From contig CALWKT010000084.1 of the NCBI GenBank assembly GCA_944381335.1, positions 1 through 10,512 of the forward strand: a DNA stretch of 10,512 nt, read 5' to 3'. How positions within the stretch are numbered: the stretch's first letter is position 1; each line of letters opens with the position of its first letter. Both the position numbers and the translations under genes were made by a program. Of this stretch, positions 1-6,055 are shown piece after piece. The DNA comes from an uncultured Christensenellaceae bacterium (lineage in GTDB: Bacteria > Bacillota_A > Clostridia > Christensenellales > UBA3700). The notes below the pieces were generated by a model. That model saw only the letters and a program-made list of their open reading frames with translations, was not told where the DNA came from and made no database searches.

Positions 1-902
1 TCAGACTGCTCATCATCGCTGACGATATCGAAGGCGAAGCGCTGACCGCTATCGTTCTCAACAAACTCAAAGGAATCCTTAACTGCGTAGCTGTAAAAGC
101 TCCCGGTTTCGGCGACAGAAGAAAGGCAATGCTCGAAGATATCGCCACCCTGACCGGCGGCACCGTGATCTCCAGCGAACTCGGTTATGAGCTTAAAGAC
201 GCAGGCATCGCTCAGCTCGGCCGCGCAAAGCAGGTCAAGGTTGACAAAGACAACACCGTCATCGTCGGCGGCATGGGCGACGCCGCTCTGATCAAAGCGC
301 GCGCTGAAGCTATCCGCGCTCAGATCGCCACCACCACAAGCGAATACGACCGCGAGAAGTTGCAGGAACGCCTCGCAAAACTCGCAGGCGGCGTAGCCGT
401 CATCAACGTCGGTGCTGCTACCGAAGTCGAAATGAAAGAAAAGAAACTGCGCATCGAAGACGCGCTTGCGGCTACCCGCGCGGCTGTTGAAGAAGGCATC
501 ATCCCCGGCGGCGGCGTTGCGCTTCTCAACGCGATCTCCAAAGTCAGACCCGTTGTCGACGCAATGGAAGGCGACGAAAAGACAGGCGGACAAAGCGTGC
601 TGAAAGCGCTTGAAGAACCCGTAAAGCAGATCGCCGCAAACGCAGGCGTAGACGGCGGCGTTGTCGTCAACACGATCCTCACTTCGGGCAAGGGTCCGAA
701 CTACGGCTATAACGCTCTGACGGGCGAATATTGCGATATGATGGAAGCGGGCATCATCGACCCGACCAAAGTCACCAGAAGCGCTCTCCAGAACGCGGCA
801 AGCGTTGCAGCGACCCTTCTGACGACCGAAGTTCTGGTCACCGACATCCCCGTTCCTCCGGCTCCCGTCGCGCCTCAGGGCATGGACGGCGGCATGTATT
901 GA
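1..902 (+). CDS. groEL: Chaperonin GroEL, C-terminal part (5' end outside window)
   Basis: GroEL is the 60-kDa subunit of the cytoplasmic double-ring chaperonin that folds proteins with GroES and ATP. The frame is open from base 3, with no start in the window, and gives 299 residues, just over half of a roughly 540-residue protein. The first residues ([14 protein letters not shown]) align with the apical domain near E. coli residue 245 and run into the conserved [12 protein letters not shown] block. The equatorial domain follows: [17 protein letters not shown] holds the ATPase aspartate (E. coli Asp398) at fragment residue 153, and PGGGVALL follows it. The protein ends MDGGMY, a short tail without the long Gly-Gly-Met repeat of E. 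coli GroEL. The stop is TGA at 900-902, with a terminator 20 bases later. groES and any CIRCE/HrcA operator would lie upstream of the window. Codon use is GC-rich and highly adapted, as expected for an abundant protein. Confidence 0.98.
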   Translation, partial: RLLIIADDIEGEALTAIVLNKLKGILNCVAVKAPGFGDRRKAMLEDIATLTGGTVISSELGYELKDAGIAQLGRAKQVKVDKDNTVIVGGMGDAALIKARAEAIRAQIATTTSEYDREKLQERLAKLAGGVAVINVGAATEVEMKEKKLRIEDALAATRAAVEEGIIPGGGVALLNAISKVRPVVDAMEGDEKTGGQSVLKALEEPVKQIAANAGVDGGVVVNTILTSGKGPNYGYNALTGEYCDMMEAGIIDPTKVTRSALQNAASVAATLLTTEVLVTDIPVPPAPVAPQGMDGGMY

Positions 903-921
903 TAACATACGCTCAAACGGA

Positions 922-948
922 AGCCGCTCCTCTTGGAGCGGCTTTTCT
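922..948 (+). terminator. Rho-independent terminator of groEL
   Basis: A perfect 9-bp stem, AGCCGCTCC (922-930) with GGAGCGGCT (935-943), closes a TCTT loop and runs into TTTCTT. It begins 20 bases after the groEL stop and should end the groEL transcript. Confidence 0.93.
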
Positions 949-1000
949 TATACGGGTGAATTATACTTTCAAGTGCAACACTTAGATAAGAAAAAAAAGA

Positions 1001-1068
1001 AGTTCATATGAATCTGTTGTATAATTAAAATTGCAACAAAAAACACAACAAGAAGATCCATATGAACT
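1001..1068 (+). promoter_or_regulatory. Hairpin overlapping the IS30-remnant transposase start, with internal TATAAT
   Basis: AGTTCATATG (1001-1010) is the exact reverse complement of CATATGAACT (1059-1068). The pairing continues inward with ATC/GAT and TGTTGT/ACAACA, interrupted by a small bulge. The right arm contains the ATG at 1062-1064, so in a transcript entering from outside the start codon would be base-paired. A TATAAT at 1020-1025 lies in the loop-side region and could be the element's own -10, though no good -35 is seen. A transcript starting there would lack the left arm and leave the start codon open. Hairpins that protect insertion sequences from read-through expression are known from several IS families; that this one does so is inference. 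Confidence 0.5.
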
Positions 1069-1133
1069 ATACTCATCTTACCATAAAAGAACGCTGTTAT
1101 ATACTTTTATGTGCTGCGCTTGAAGAATCGTGA
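1062..1133 (+). pseudogene. IS30-family transposase remnant (N-terminal 23 codons)
   Basis: The ATG at 1062 opens a frame reading MNYTHLTIKERCYILL and stopping at TGA 1131-1133. The NYTHLT-I-ERCYI pattern is the typical start of IS30-family transposases, at the head of the N-terminal helix-turn-helix. About 300 further residues, including the DDE core, are missing; I see no transposase-like sequence downstream in any frame. The left end of the element may be near 968-990, where a tract containing AAGTGCAACA resembles IS30-type termini, but that boundary is from memory. I found no convincing matching right inverted repeat, so the remnant is probably deleted and decayed. It lies between the groEL terminator and the convergent divIVA-like gene, a neutral place for an insertion to survive. 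Confidence 0.6.
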
Positions 1134-1265
1134 ATTGCAGTTTCATGCTTTGAAAATACTACGTACAACTTCCTCGAGACAAAAAACACTCGTATTCAAC
1201 GGATAAAGCTGAACTTTGCATGCCCCACGCCGTTTCCATATGTAATATCAACTCTTTTCTCAAGC
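1134..1265. other. Intergenic remainder with no supported gene
   Basis: This completes the 438-base gene-free stretch 903-1340, whose other contents are the groEL terminator, the IS30 remnant and the divIVA-side hairpin. Open frames on either strand here have no ribosome binding site, no recognisable protein motif and no codon bias like the neighbouring genes. It may be residual IS sequence, but nothing shows this directly. Confidence 0.5.
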
Positions 1266-1266
1266 G

Positions 1267-1316
1267 AAAAAAGCATAAATTAAGACCGCACCGTCGCCGG
1301 TTGTATTTGCGGTCTT
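1267..1316 (-). terminator. Probable terminator of the DivIVA-domain gene
   Basis: On the minus strand, AAGACCGCA (1316-1308) pairs with TGCGGTCTT (1290-1282). A smaller CCG/CGG pairing lies inside the 17-base loop. A T6 run follows on the minus strand (1272-1267), about 9 bases beyond the stem. The hairpin sits 24 bases after the divIVA-like stop. The gap between stem and T-run makes it weaker than the other terminators in this window. Confidence 0.45.
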
Positions 1317-1340
1317 TGTGTGTGATTGCCTTGCAAAGCG

Positions 1341-1829
1341 TTACGCCACGGAATTCTTTTTCAGCCTTTCTTCTTCGTTTTCGTGCTCGACCGTGGCTTC
1401 GTTGACGTAGCTTCCCAGATTGAACTGTTCTCCGACGAGAGACTGCAACGCTTTTCTCATTTCGGCAATAAACGCCTTTGTCGCCTGAGCGTGTGCGGGC
1501 GCGACCTTGTTCGCCTGATTGGAACAGTACGTCGTCCACTTGCGTGAAAAATCGTTGAGCCTTTCTCCTTCCAGCGCAAATCTTACTTTTGAAGCGTAAT
1601 CTATCTCTTTCGCCTTATCGATCGCGTTGGTGAGCGCGGTGGAGATGCTGTCCTCCCTCCGGCGGTAATCGCACAGTTCGCGGTAAAGCCCGTCGTTTTC
1701 GCTCTCAAGGCGCTTTACTCTTTCCCTTAGCTCCGCGTTGCTTTTTTCAAACTGCGAGTTCAGCCCGACGATGTACTCGTCCACCTGTTTTCTGTCATAA
1801 CCTTTGAATTTTACGTTAAATCTGTCCAT
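1341..1829 (-). CDS. Small DivIVA-domain protein
   Basis: This 162-residue protein begins MDRFNVKFKGYDRKQVDEYI, a clear match to the N-terminal DivIVA/GpsB signature (aromatic, GYD, V-D-E-hydrophobic), which in characterised members mediates membrane binding and dimerisation. Residues 24-62 are a charged heptad-like coiled coil (NAELRERVKRLESENDGLYRE). Residues 63-162 are helical and charged, ending in a Glu/Lys-rich tail. It is shorter than the DivIVA of B. subtilis but longer than GpsB. It probably belongs to the diverse DivIVA-like family tied to cell-pole, division or envelope organisation. The exact role and partners cannot be read from the sequence. The start ATG at 1829 is preceded by GAGG and AAGG tracts and by its own promoter, so it may be transcribed apart from pncB, which ends 113 bases upstream. 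Confidence 0.85.
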   Translation of the reverse strand: MDRFNVKFKGYDRKQVDEYIVGLNSQFEKSNAELRERVKRLESENDGLYRELCDYRRREDSISTALTNAIDKAKEIDYASKVRFALEGERLNDFSRKWTTYCSNQANKVAPAHAQATKAFIAEMRKALQSLVGEQFNLGSYVNEATVEHENEEERLKKNSVA

Positions 1830-1848
1830 ATCCTTGCCTCTGTTTCAG

Positions 1849-1857
1849 ATTATAACA
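1849..1857 (-). promoter_or_regulatory. Extended -10 promoter for the DivIVA-domain gene
   Basis: The minus strand reads TG-T-TATAAT (1857-1849), a perfect extended -10 element. No good -35 hexamer is visible 16-18 bases upstream, as is common when the -10 is extended. The predicted start near 1842 would give a leader of only about 12 bases, just enough to include the Shine-Dalgarno region. Confidence 0.6.
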
Positions 1858-1894
1858 AAAACGCACTGCGAAAGTATATTTCCGCAAGGCGAAG

Positions 1895-1935
1895 AATTTG
1901 ACGTATTCGCGATTTTTTACGCGCAATTTGACGTA
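1895..1935. repeat. Pair of AATTTGACGTA direct repeats
   Basis: AATTTGACGTA occurs at 1895-1905 and 1925-1935, exactly 30 bases apart, in the pncB/divIVA-like intergenic gap. The second copy also takes part in a hairpin, TTTTTACG (1914-1921) with CGTAAAAA (1932-1939), lying just after the pncB stop. That hairpin is too AT-rich to be a convincing terminator. The pair may be a regulatory site upstream of the divIVA-like promoter; function is not shown. Confidence 0.4.
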
Positions 1936-1942
1936 AAAAGGT

Positions 1943-3367
1943 TTATTCAGAATATTCCTTGAGCAGTTTCTGCTTGAGATTGAACAACTTTTCCGAGAGA
2001 TCCACTTTGTATATATGCGGATTGAGAAGTCTCTTGTACTCGTTCCAGAACTGCGCGTAGTTTTCTTTATGATACGCGGCGATCTCCATCACCGTGGGTC
2101 TCTTGTAAACGACTTTGCCGCCCTTGATGACGTCCACGTTCAGATCTTTCGTATAGAAATTGGTGACGACCTTTCTCTTCCATGTGAAATCCGGGTGGAA
2201 TATCTCCAGTTTGTCGAGCCCTTCGAAATTCTCGTCTTTCAGCGCGATCAGATCGGCAATGGCTTTGTCCGTGTTCTTGTCGAAAATGCGCACGATCTTT
2301 TTAAGTCCGGGGTTGGTTATCTTTGCCGGAGTGTCGCTCATTTTGAGTTTGGGCACCATCACGCCGTCCTGTTCAATCTCAGCCATTTTGTATACGCCGC
2401 CGAGAGACGGGCAATCCTGACTGGTTATCAGCTTGGTTCCTATTCCCCAGCAGTCGATTTTCGCGTTCTGAGAATCAAGCGACATCAGGACGTTTTCGTC
2501 GATATCGCCGCTTGCGAATATCTTGACGTCTGTAAAGCCTGCCTCGTCGAGCATTGCGCGCGCTTCGCGGCTGAGGTATGCCAGGTCGCCGGAATCCAGC
2601 CTTATCCCGACGGGTTTGTGCCCTGCCGCGCGCAGTTCCTTGAAAACGGTTATCGCGTTGGGCACGCCGCTCTTAAGCGTGTTGTATGTATCCACCAGAA
2701 GAAGACAGCTGTCCGGGTACATTCTCGCGTATGCGCGGAACGCATCGAGCTCGCTGTCAAAACTCATGACCCAGCTGTGCGCGTGAGTGCCTGAAACGGG
2801 AACGTTGAACAGCTTTCCCGCAAGCACGTTGGACGTCGAAGCGCAACCTGCGATCATTGCCGCTCTTGCGCCGTATATGCCGGCGTCCGGACCCTGAGCG
2901 CGTCTCAGACCGAATTCAGCGACCGCTCCGCCTTTTGCGGCATAAACGATCTTTGCGGCTTTTGTGGCGATTAGCGTCTGATGGTTAAGGATGCAGAGGA
3001 TCGCGGTCTCTATAAGCTGCGCCTCAAACAGACGCGCCTTGACCGTCAGTATCGGTTCCTGCGGAAAGACGACCGTGCCTTCGGGAACGGCATAGATATC
3101 GCCGGTGAATCTGAACTCCGCAAGGAGCTTCATGAAATCTTCGTCGAAAAGCTTAAGCGAGCGCAGATAATCCAGATCGTCTTTTGAAAATCTTAGATTT
3201 TCGATATACTCGATGACCTGTTCGAGTCCGCATGCAACGGCGTAATTGTTGCCTACGCCGCGGTAAAAGACGTCGAAAACCGCCGTCTTGTTGAGCTGGC
3301 TGTTCTTGGAATAGCCGTACATCATGGTAAGTTGGTATAAATCGGTCAGAAGGGTCAGATCCCTCAT
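1943..3367 (-). CDS. pncB: Nicotinate phosphoribosyltransferase
   Basis: This cytoplasmic enzyme makes nicotinate mononucleotide from nicotinate and PRPP, with ATP hydrolysis, as the entry step of NAD salvage (Preiss-Handler pathway). The 474-residue product has the expected family length. The N-terminus ([14 protein letters not shown]) is the hallmark start. Then come FGLRRAQGP (152-160), GTHAHSW (193-199) with the presumed phosphorylated catalytic His197, DTYNT (226-230) and RLDSGDL (256-262). Then follow ASGDIDE (285-291) and the GTKL...SLGGVYKM block (310-328) of the type II PRTase fold. The ATG is preceded by GGAGG seven bases upstream. It lies 125 bases downstream of lgt on the same strand. 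No strong promoter was seen in the gap, so it may be read as part of the galK-lgt transcript, but a cre-like site at 3467-3480 could allow separate control. Confidence 0.96.
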   Translation of the reverse strand: MRDLTLLTDLYQLTMMYGYSKNSQLNKTAVFDVFYRGVGNNYAVACGLEQVIEYIENLRFSKDDLDYLRSLKLFDEDFMKLLAEFRFTGDIYAVPEGTVVFPQEPILTVKARLFEAQLIETAILCILNHQTLIATKAAKIVYAAKGGAVAEFGLRRAQGPDAGIYGARAAMIAGCASTSNVLAGKLFNVPVSGTHAHSWVMSFDSELDAFRAYARMYPDSCLLLVDTYNTLKSGVPNAITVFKELRAAGHKPVGIRLDSGDLAYLSREARAMLDEAGFTDVKIFASGDIDENVLMSLDSQNAKIDCWGIGTKLITSQDCPSLGGVYKMAEIEQDGVMVPKLKMSDTPAKITNPGLKKIVRIFDKNTDKAIADLIALKDENFEGLDKLEIFHPDFTWKRKVVTNFYTKDLNVDVIKGGKVVYKRPTVMEIAAYHKENYAQFWNEYKRLLNPHIYKVDLSEKLFNLKQKLLKEYSE

Positions 3368-3427
3368 ATCAAACCTCCGTATTCACAAGTAAAATACCGC
3401 GAACGCCTTCTGCGAATTTTACCGTTT

Positions 3428-3449
3428 CGCGCCGCAAAAGCATGGCGCG
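3428..3449 (-). other. GC-rich hairpin in the lgt-pncB gap
   Basis: CGCGCC (3428-3433) pairs with GGCGCG (3444-3449), with a further GC/GC pairing inside. There is no T-run on the minus strand after the stem, so it does not look like a complete intrinsic terminator. It could cause partial polarity between lgt and pncB. Confidence 0.3.
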
Positions 3450-3466
3450 TAAATTGCCTTTTTTGT

Positions 3467-3480
3467 TGTAAACGCTTTTA
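3467..3480 (-). promoter_or_regulatory. cre-like (CcpA operator) site upstream of pncB
   Basis: The plus strand reads TGTAAACGCTTTTA, a 13/14 match to the B. subtilis cre consensus TGWAARCGYTWNCW; only the penultimate base differs. The reverse strand also matches at 13/14. It lies 13 bases after the lgt stop and about 100 bases before the pncB start. If CcpA binds, it could act as a roadblock to transcription coming from galK-lgt or control a pncB promoter that I could not identify. Confidence 0.4.
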
Positions 3481-3492
3481 GCTCAAATATTT

Positions 3493-4527
3493 TCAGGAAT
3501 CTTTCTCGGAAGAATTACCCGTAGCTTTCTTTTTGCCGAAAACCACAGCCCCTATGCGTCTTTCTTCAAGCGTGAGCTGTCCTGCCGGGCGGAATTCTTC
3601 GCCTTTTTTCTCACCGTCTGAAAAGCTGTAAGGCTCGCCGCAGACGATGACGCCCTCGACCATTCTGACGTCGTATTCGGTGAGCAGTTTTATAGAATCT
3701 CCCGCCTCGTTGTATATCTTGCTCTGGAAGCGCAGGATCCCTTTCTGATTGAGCACCATAAGCACGAACGCGACAATGCATGCGGAATATGCGATTACCT
3801 GCACAACGCCGATCTCCGTTCCGGGGAAGGTCTTGTGCTCTGTCTTAAGAAATTCGAGCGTTCCTCTGACGAGCCCGTACCAGAACACGTAATAAAGCGA
3901 GATCGTGAAATTTCTGAGTTTCTTATATCTGAAAAACATTACCAGACCGATTGTCAGCCCGATCAGATTGAAGAAACCTTCATATATATACAGCGCCTGA
4001 TGCCATAGCCCGTCGCTGTCGATAAATACGGCGAAAGGCCATCTCTGGAATGCCGGATTTGTGACGATCTGCCCGTACAGTTCCTGATTGGCGAAATTGC
4101 CCCATCTGCCTATGATCTGCCCGAGGAATACGCAAAGCACAACGCAGTCCGCGACCTTTGCGTACGAATACTTCCTGTATCTGAGAACGCAGAACAATAT
4201 GCCCATCGCGCCGCCGAAAATGCCGCCGATTATCGTGAGTCCCGCAAGTCCTTCCTTGGTAAATCCCAAAAATCTCATCAGCGCGTCCCAGCTGTCGATC
4301 GGATAATATTCCTTTCTCGGAACGACGTAGAAAAGCCTGCAACATATTATGGCAAGCACGACGACCCAGATGAAAAGCTCAAGCGAAAAATCAATATCTA
4401 TCCTGCGCTTTGACGCGAGGAAAAGATAAAGAAAATATGCGAGCAATATGCCCATGGTCACGAAAATGCCGTACCATGTGACGGTGAGATTGCCGTCAAA
4501 CAGTGAAAACGCGATCTTGTCCGACAT
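3493..4527 (-). CDS. lgt: Prolipoprotein diacylglyceryl transferase
   Basis: Lgt is the integral membrane enzyme that moves diacylglycerol from phosphatidylglycerol to the lipobox cysteine of preprolipoproteins, the first step of lipoprotein maturation. The family signature GRWGNFANQELYG is at 140-152; Arg141, Asn144 and Gly152 correspond to E. coli Arg143, Asn146 and Gly154. RGTLEF (221-226) supplies the second essential arginine (E. coli Arg239). HQALYIYEG (176-184) is also conserved. About seven hydrophobic segments occur between residues 18 and 260. After the last one there is a tail of about 80 charged residues (263-344), absent from minimal Lgt proteins and presumably cytoplasmic. The ATG at 4527 shares one base with the galK stop (TGATG), which indicates translational coupling; an AGGTGG lies about ten bases upstream inside galK. 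Confidence 0.96.
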   Translation of the reverse strand: MSDKIAFSLFDGNLTVTWYGIFVTMGILLAYFLYLFLASKRRIDIDFSLELFIWVVVLAIICCRLFYVVPRKEYYPIDSWDALMRFLGFTKEGLAGLTIIGGIFGGAMGILFCVLRYRKYSYAKVADCVVLCVFLGQIIGRWGNFANQELYGQIVTNPAFQRWPFAVFIDSDGLWHQALYIYEGFFNLIGLTIGLVMFFRYKKLRNFTISLYYVFWYGLVRGTLEFLKTEHKTFPGTEIGVVQVIAYSACIVAFVLMVLNQKGILRFQSKIYNEAGDSIKLLTEYDVRMVEGVIVCGEPYSFSDGEKKGEEFRPAGQLTLEERRIGAVVFGKKKATGNSSEKDS

Positions 4528-5792
4528 CAGTCAAGTTCCACCTTGCAGGTTCCTTCGTTTCTGACGCCAATGCGGTAAACGCAATCGTCGCCGAATATCT
4601 TTTTCATTTCGTCAACGTATGCGTCAACGCCCGCGTTATCGACAAAGGCAATGATCGTGCCAGCGAAACCTCCGCCGTGCACTCTGACGGCCTTGACGTC
4701 TTGATTGAGCTTGCTTACGGCAAGCGCGAGAGGGATCCTCTGCACGGTATCTCCGAGCGGATAGCAGTTCTGTAACAGTTCGTACGAACTCGGTCCGCTT
4801 CCGTTTATGACGGCGGCAAACTTCTTGAAATTGCCGCTCTTCACCGCTTTTACGCCCGCTTCGACGCGCTTGTTTTCTTCAAAATAGTGCATCGCGCGCA
4901 GTATCGCTCTGCCGCTGACCTGCTTCTGAAGCTGAGGAATGGAAGCGAGGAAATCCTCCTCTTTGACCTTGCGCAGTTTGCGGGCATGGAACATGCTTGC
5001 GACCCACTCCATTTCGCTTCTTATATCCGCATACTGACTGGTGAGATCGCAGTGATCGCCGCCGGTATTGATCAGCACTATCGTCGCGCTGGCAAACTTC
5101 CAGTCCATGCTCTTGACTTTGGGATTAGCGGTGGACTTGAAGTCGATATAGCTTACGCCTCCGAGAGAGATCGCGCTCTGATCGAGAAGACCGCACGGCT
5201 TGCCGAAATAGATGCTCTCGGCATAATGCGCGGCTTTTGCTTTCGTGATTTTGTCAACGATGCCGCCGTTGTACATCTGATTGAGTATCTCGCATATAAG
5301 CACTTCGAAAGAGGCGGACGAACTGACTCCCGCGCCTTTGAAAACGTCGCTCGAAGTCGTCGCCGCAAAGCCTCCGATCTTGTAGCCGTTCTGCTTGTAG
5401 TATGCCAGCACGCCTCTGACGAGCGCTTCGCTTGAACCGTATTCTTCGCTGCTCGGCTCGAGTTCGTCAAGATTTACCACGACCTCGGGATAGCCGATTG
5501 ACGCGACTACGACTTTACCTTCAAGCGGAGTCACGCACGCAACGGTATCGACAGTGATCGAAGCGCAGAGAACTTTGCCGTTGTTGTGGTCAGTGTGGTT
5601 GCCGCACAGTTCGATCCTGCCCGGAGAAGAATAAAAAGTGACCTCTCCGCCGTACGTCGCGGTATGAAGGTCGTATATTTTCTTATAGCGCGCCGCCTGA
5701 TAGTCAAGACCGCCGCCGTAAAGCTTTTCAACGTTGGCGGCAAAAGACGCGTTGCTGCCGAGATTGTCAACGAAACTCTGAGTAATGCTCAT
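4527..5792 (-). CDS. galK: Galactokinase (GHMP kinase family)
   Basis: It phosphorylates galactose at C1 with ATP, the entry step of the Leloir pathway. The 421 residues follow the GHMP order. There is an N-terminal extension of about 35 residues. Motif 1 is GRIELCGNHTDHNNG (58-72), motif 2 is KGAGVSSSAS (152-161, phosphate-binding loop), CGLLDQ (200-205) carries the presumed catalytic base Asp204, and motif 3 is GGGFAGT (373-379). Motif 1 differs from the usual GEHTDY: Asn65 replaces Glu and His69 replaces Tyr. I recall GNHTDH in other clostridial proteins annotated as galactokinase, so this is probably a divergent clade rather than a defect. The ATG is preceded by AGAGGT and sits about 20 bases below a near-perfect promoter. 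Divergent galT strongly supports the galactose assignment; a related hexose cannot be excluded. Confidence 0.92.
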   Translation of the reverse strand: MSITQSFVDNLGSNASFAANVEKLYGGGLDYQAARYKKIYDLHTATYGGEVTFYSSPGRIELCGNHTDHNNGKVLCASITVDTVACVTPLEGKVVVASIGYPEVVVNLDELEPSSEEYGSSEALVRGVLAYYKQNGYKIGGFAATTSSDVFKGAGVSSSASFEVLICEILNQMYNGGIVDKITKAKAAHYAESIYFGKPCGLLDQSAISLGGVSYIDFKSTANPKVKSMDWKFASATIVLINTGGDHCDLTSQYADIRSEMEWVASMFHARKLRKVKEEDFLASIPQLQKQVSGRAILRAMHYFEENKRVEAGVKAVKSGNFKKFAAVINGSGPSSYELLQNCYPLGDTVQRIPLALAVSKLNQDVKAVRVHGGGFAGTIIAFVDNAGVDAYVDEMKKIFGDDCVYRIGVRNEGTCKVELD

Positions 5793-5802
5793 AATATACC
5801 TC

Positions 5803-5816
5803 TGAAAGCGTTTTTA
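5803..5816 (-). promoter_or_regulatory. cre-like (CcpA operator) site over the galK transcription start
   Basis: The plus strand reads TGAAAGCGTTTTTA, a 13/14 match to the cre consensus TGWAARCGYTWNCW, including the central RCGY core. It starts three bases downstream of the galK -10 and covers the predicted start near 5812. A repressor bound there would block initiation, which is a classical arrangement for carbon catabolite repression in Firmicutes. Binding is inferred, not shown. Confidence 0.6.
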
Positions 5817-5818
5817 TA

Positions 5819-5847
5819 ATTATATCATAATAAAAATAAAGTGTAAA
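5819..5847 (-). promoter_or_regulatory. galK promoter (sigma-A type, extended -10)
   Basis: On the minus strand the -35 is TTTACA (5847-5842), the spacer is exactly 17 bases, and the -10 is TATAAT (5824-5819) preceded by TGA, which makes it an extended -10. It likely drives galK-lgt and perhaps pncB. Confidence 0.88.
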
Positions 5848-5849
5848 GA

Positions 5850-5881
5850 TTTAGCGGATATTTCCTGATTTTAGCGGATAT
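5850..5881. repeat. 12-bp direct repeats upstream of the galK promoter
   Basis: TTTAGCGGATAT is present without mismatch at 5850-5861 and 5870-5881, a 20-bp period that puts both copies on nearly the same face of the helix. A partial third copy (TAGCGG) follows at 5881-5886. The first copy begins three bases upstream of the galK -35, the usual place for an activator or a second operator. The regulator is not encoded in the window. Confidence 0.55.
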
Positions 5882-5892
5882 AGCGGTCCGGG

Positions 5893-5925
5893 TCCGGCTC
5901 AGCCGGAAAACGAACTTCGGCTTTT
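5893..5925. other. Two mutually exclusive hairpins between galK and galT
   Basis: TCCGGC (5893-5898) can pair with GCCGGA (5902-5907) around a TCA loop. Alternatively AGCCGGA (5901-5907) can pair with TTCGGCT (5916-5922), followed by TTT. The second form resembles a weak + strand terminator. Neither lies inside the transcripts predicted from the galK and galT promoters, so any role would need another promoter. Confidence 0.3.
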
Positions 5926-5978
5926 ACAGTATTTTTTTCACACTTTTCAGCTAAATTTATTCAAAAGACAGTTTATTA

Positions 5979-6007
5979 TTGCAATCGGACGAGAATTGTA
6001 ATATAAT
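5979..6007 (+). promoter_or_regulatory. galT promoter
   Basis: The -35 is TTGCAA (5979-5984), the spacer is 17 bases and the -10 is a perfect TATAAT (6002-6007). The predicted start is near 6014, giving a leader of about 40 bases. Together with the galK promoter it makes a divergent pair whose -35 elements lie about 130 bases apart. Confidence 0.82.
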
Positions 6008-6030
6008 AAAAAGCGGCGAAAGCCCTTTTT
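6008..6030 (+). other. Terminator-shaped hairpin at the galT transcription start
   Basis: AAAAAG-(C)-GGC pairs with GCCCTTTTT around a GAAA tetraloop, with one bulged C, ending in T5. The predicted galT start (about 6014) lies inside its left arm, so the galT transcript would keep only the short inner stem. A transcript arriving from upstream would carry the whole structure and could be stopped by it. Confidence 0.4.
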
Positions 6031-6055
6031 AAATACTTTTGGAGTGTATTCATTT

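Noticed and set aside
1203..1223. Right inverted repeat of the IS30 remnant
   Set aside because: The segment, read on the minus strand, matches the presumed left end in only about half of the positions and no target duplication is visible, so the right boundary was left open.
1159..1539. Minus-strand open frame of 126 codons overlapping the DivIVA-domain gene
   Set aside because: Its composition is Arg-rich and unlike neighbouring genes. It overlaps a gene with a clear DivIVA signature and promoter, and it runs through that gene's probable terminator.
2015..2794. Open frame of 259 codons on the plus strand opposite pncB
   Set aside because: It is the antisense shadow of pncB, which has all catalytic motifs and a strong Shine-Dalgarno sequence.
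5904..5940. Terminator for galK on the minus strand side of the intergenic region
   Set aside because: It lies upstream of the galK promoter, so it cannot end the galK transcript; no gene reading towards it on the minus strand was found.
6044..6055. GTG at 6044 as the galT start
   Set aside because: The GTG overlaps the GGAG that serves ATG 6056 and has no upstream Shine-Dalgarno of its own; four extra residues add nothing conserved.
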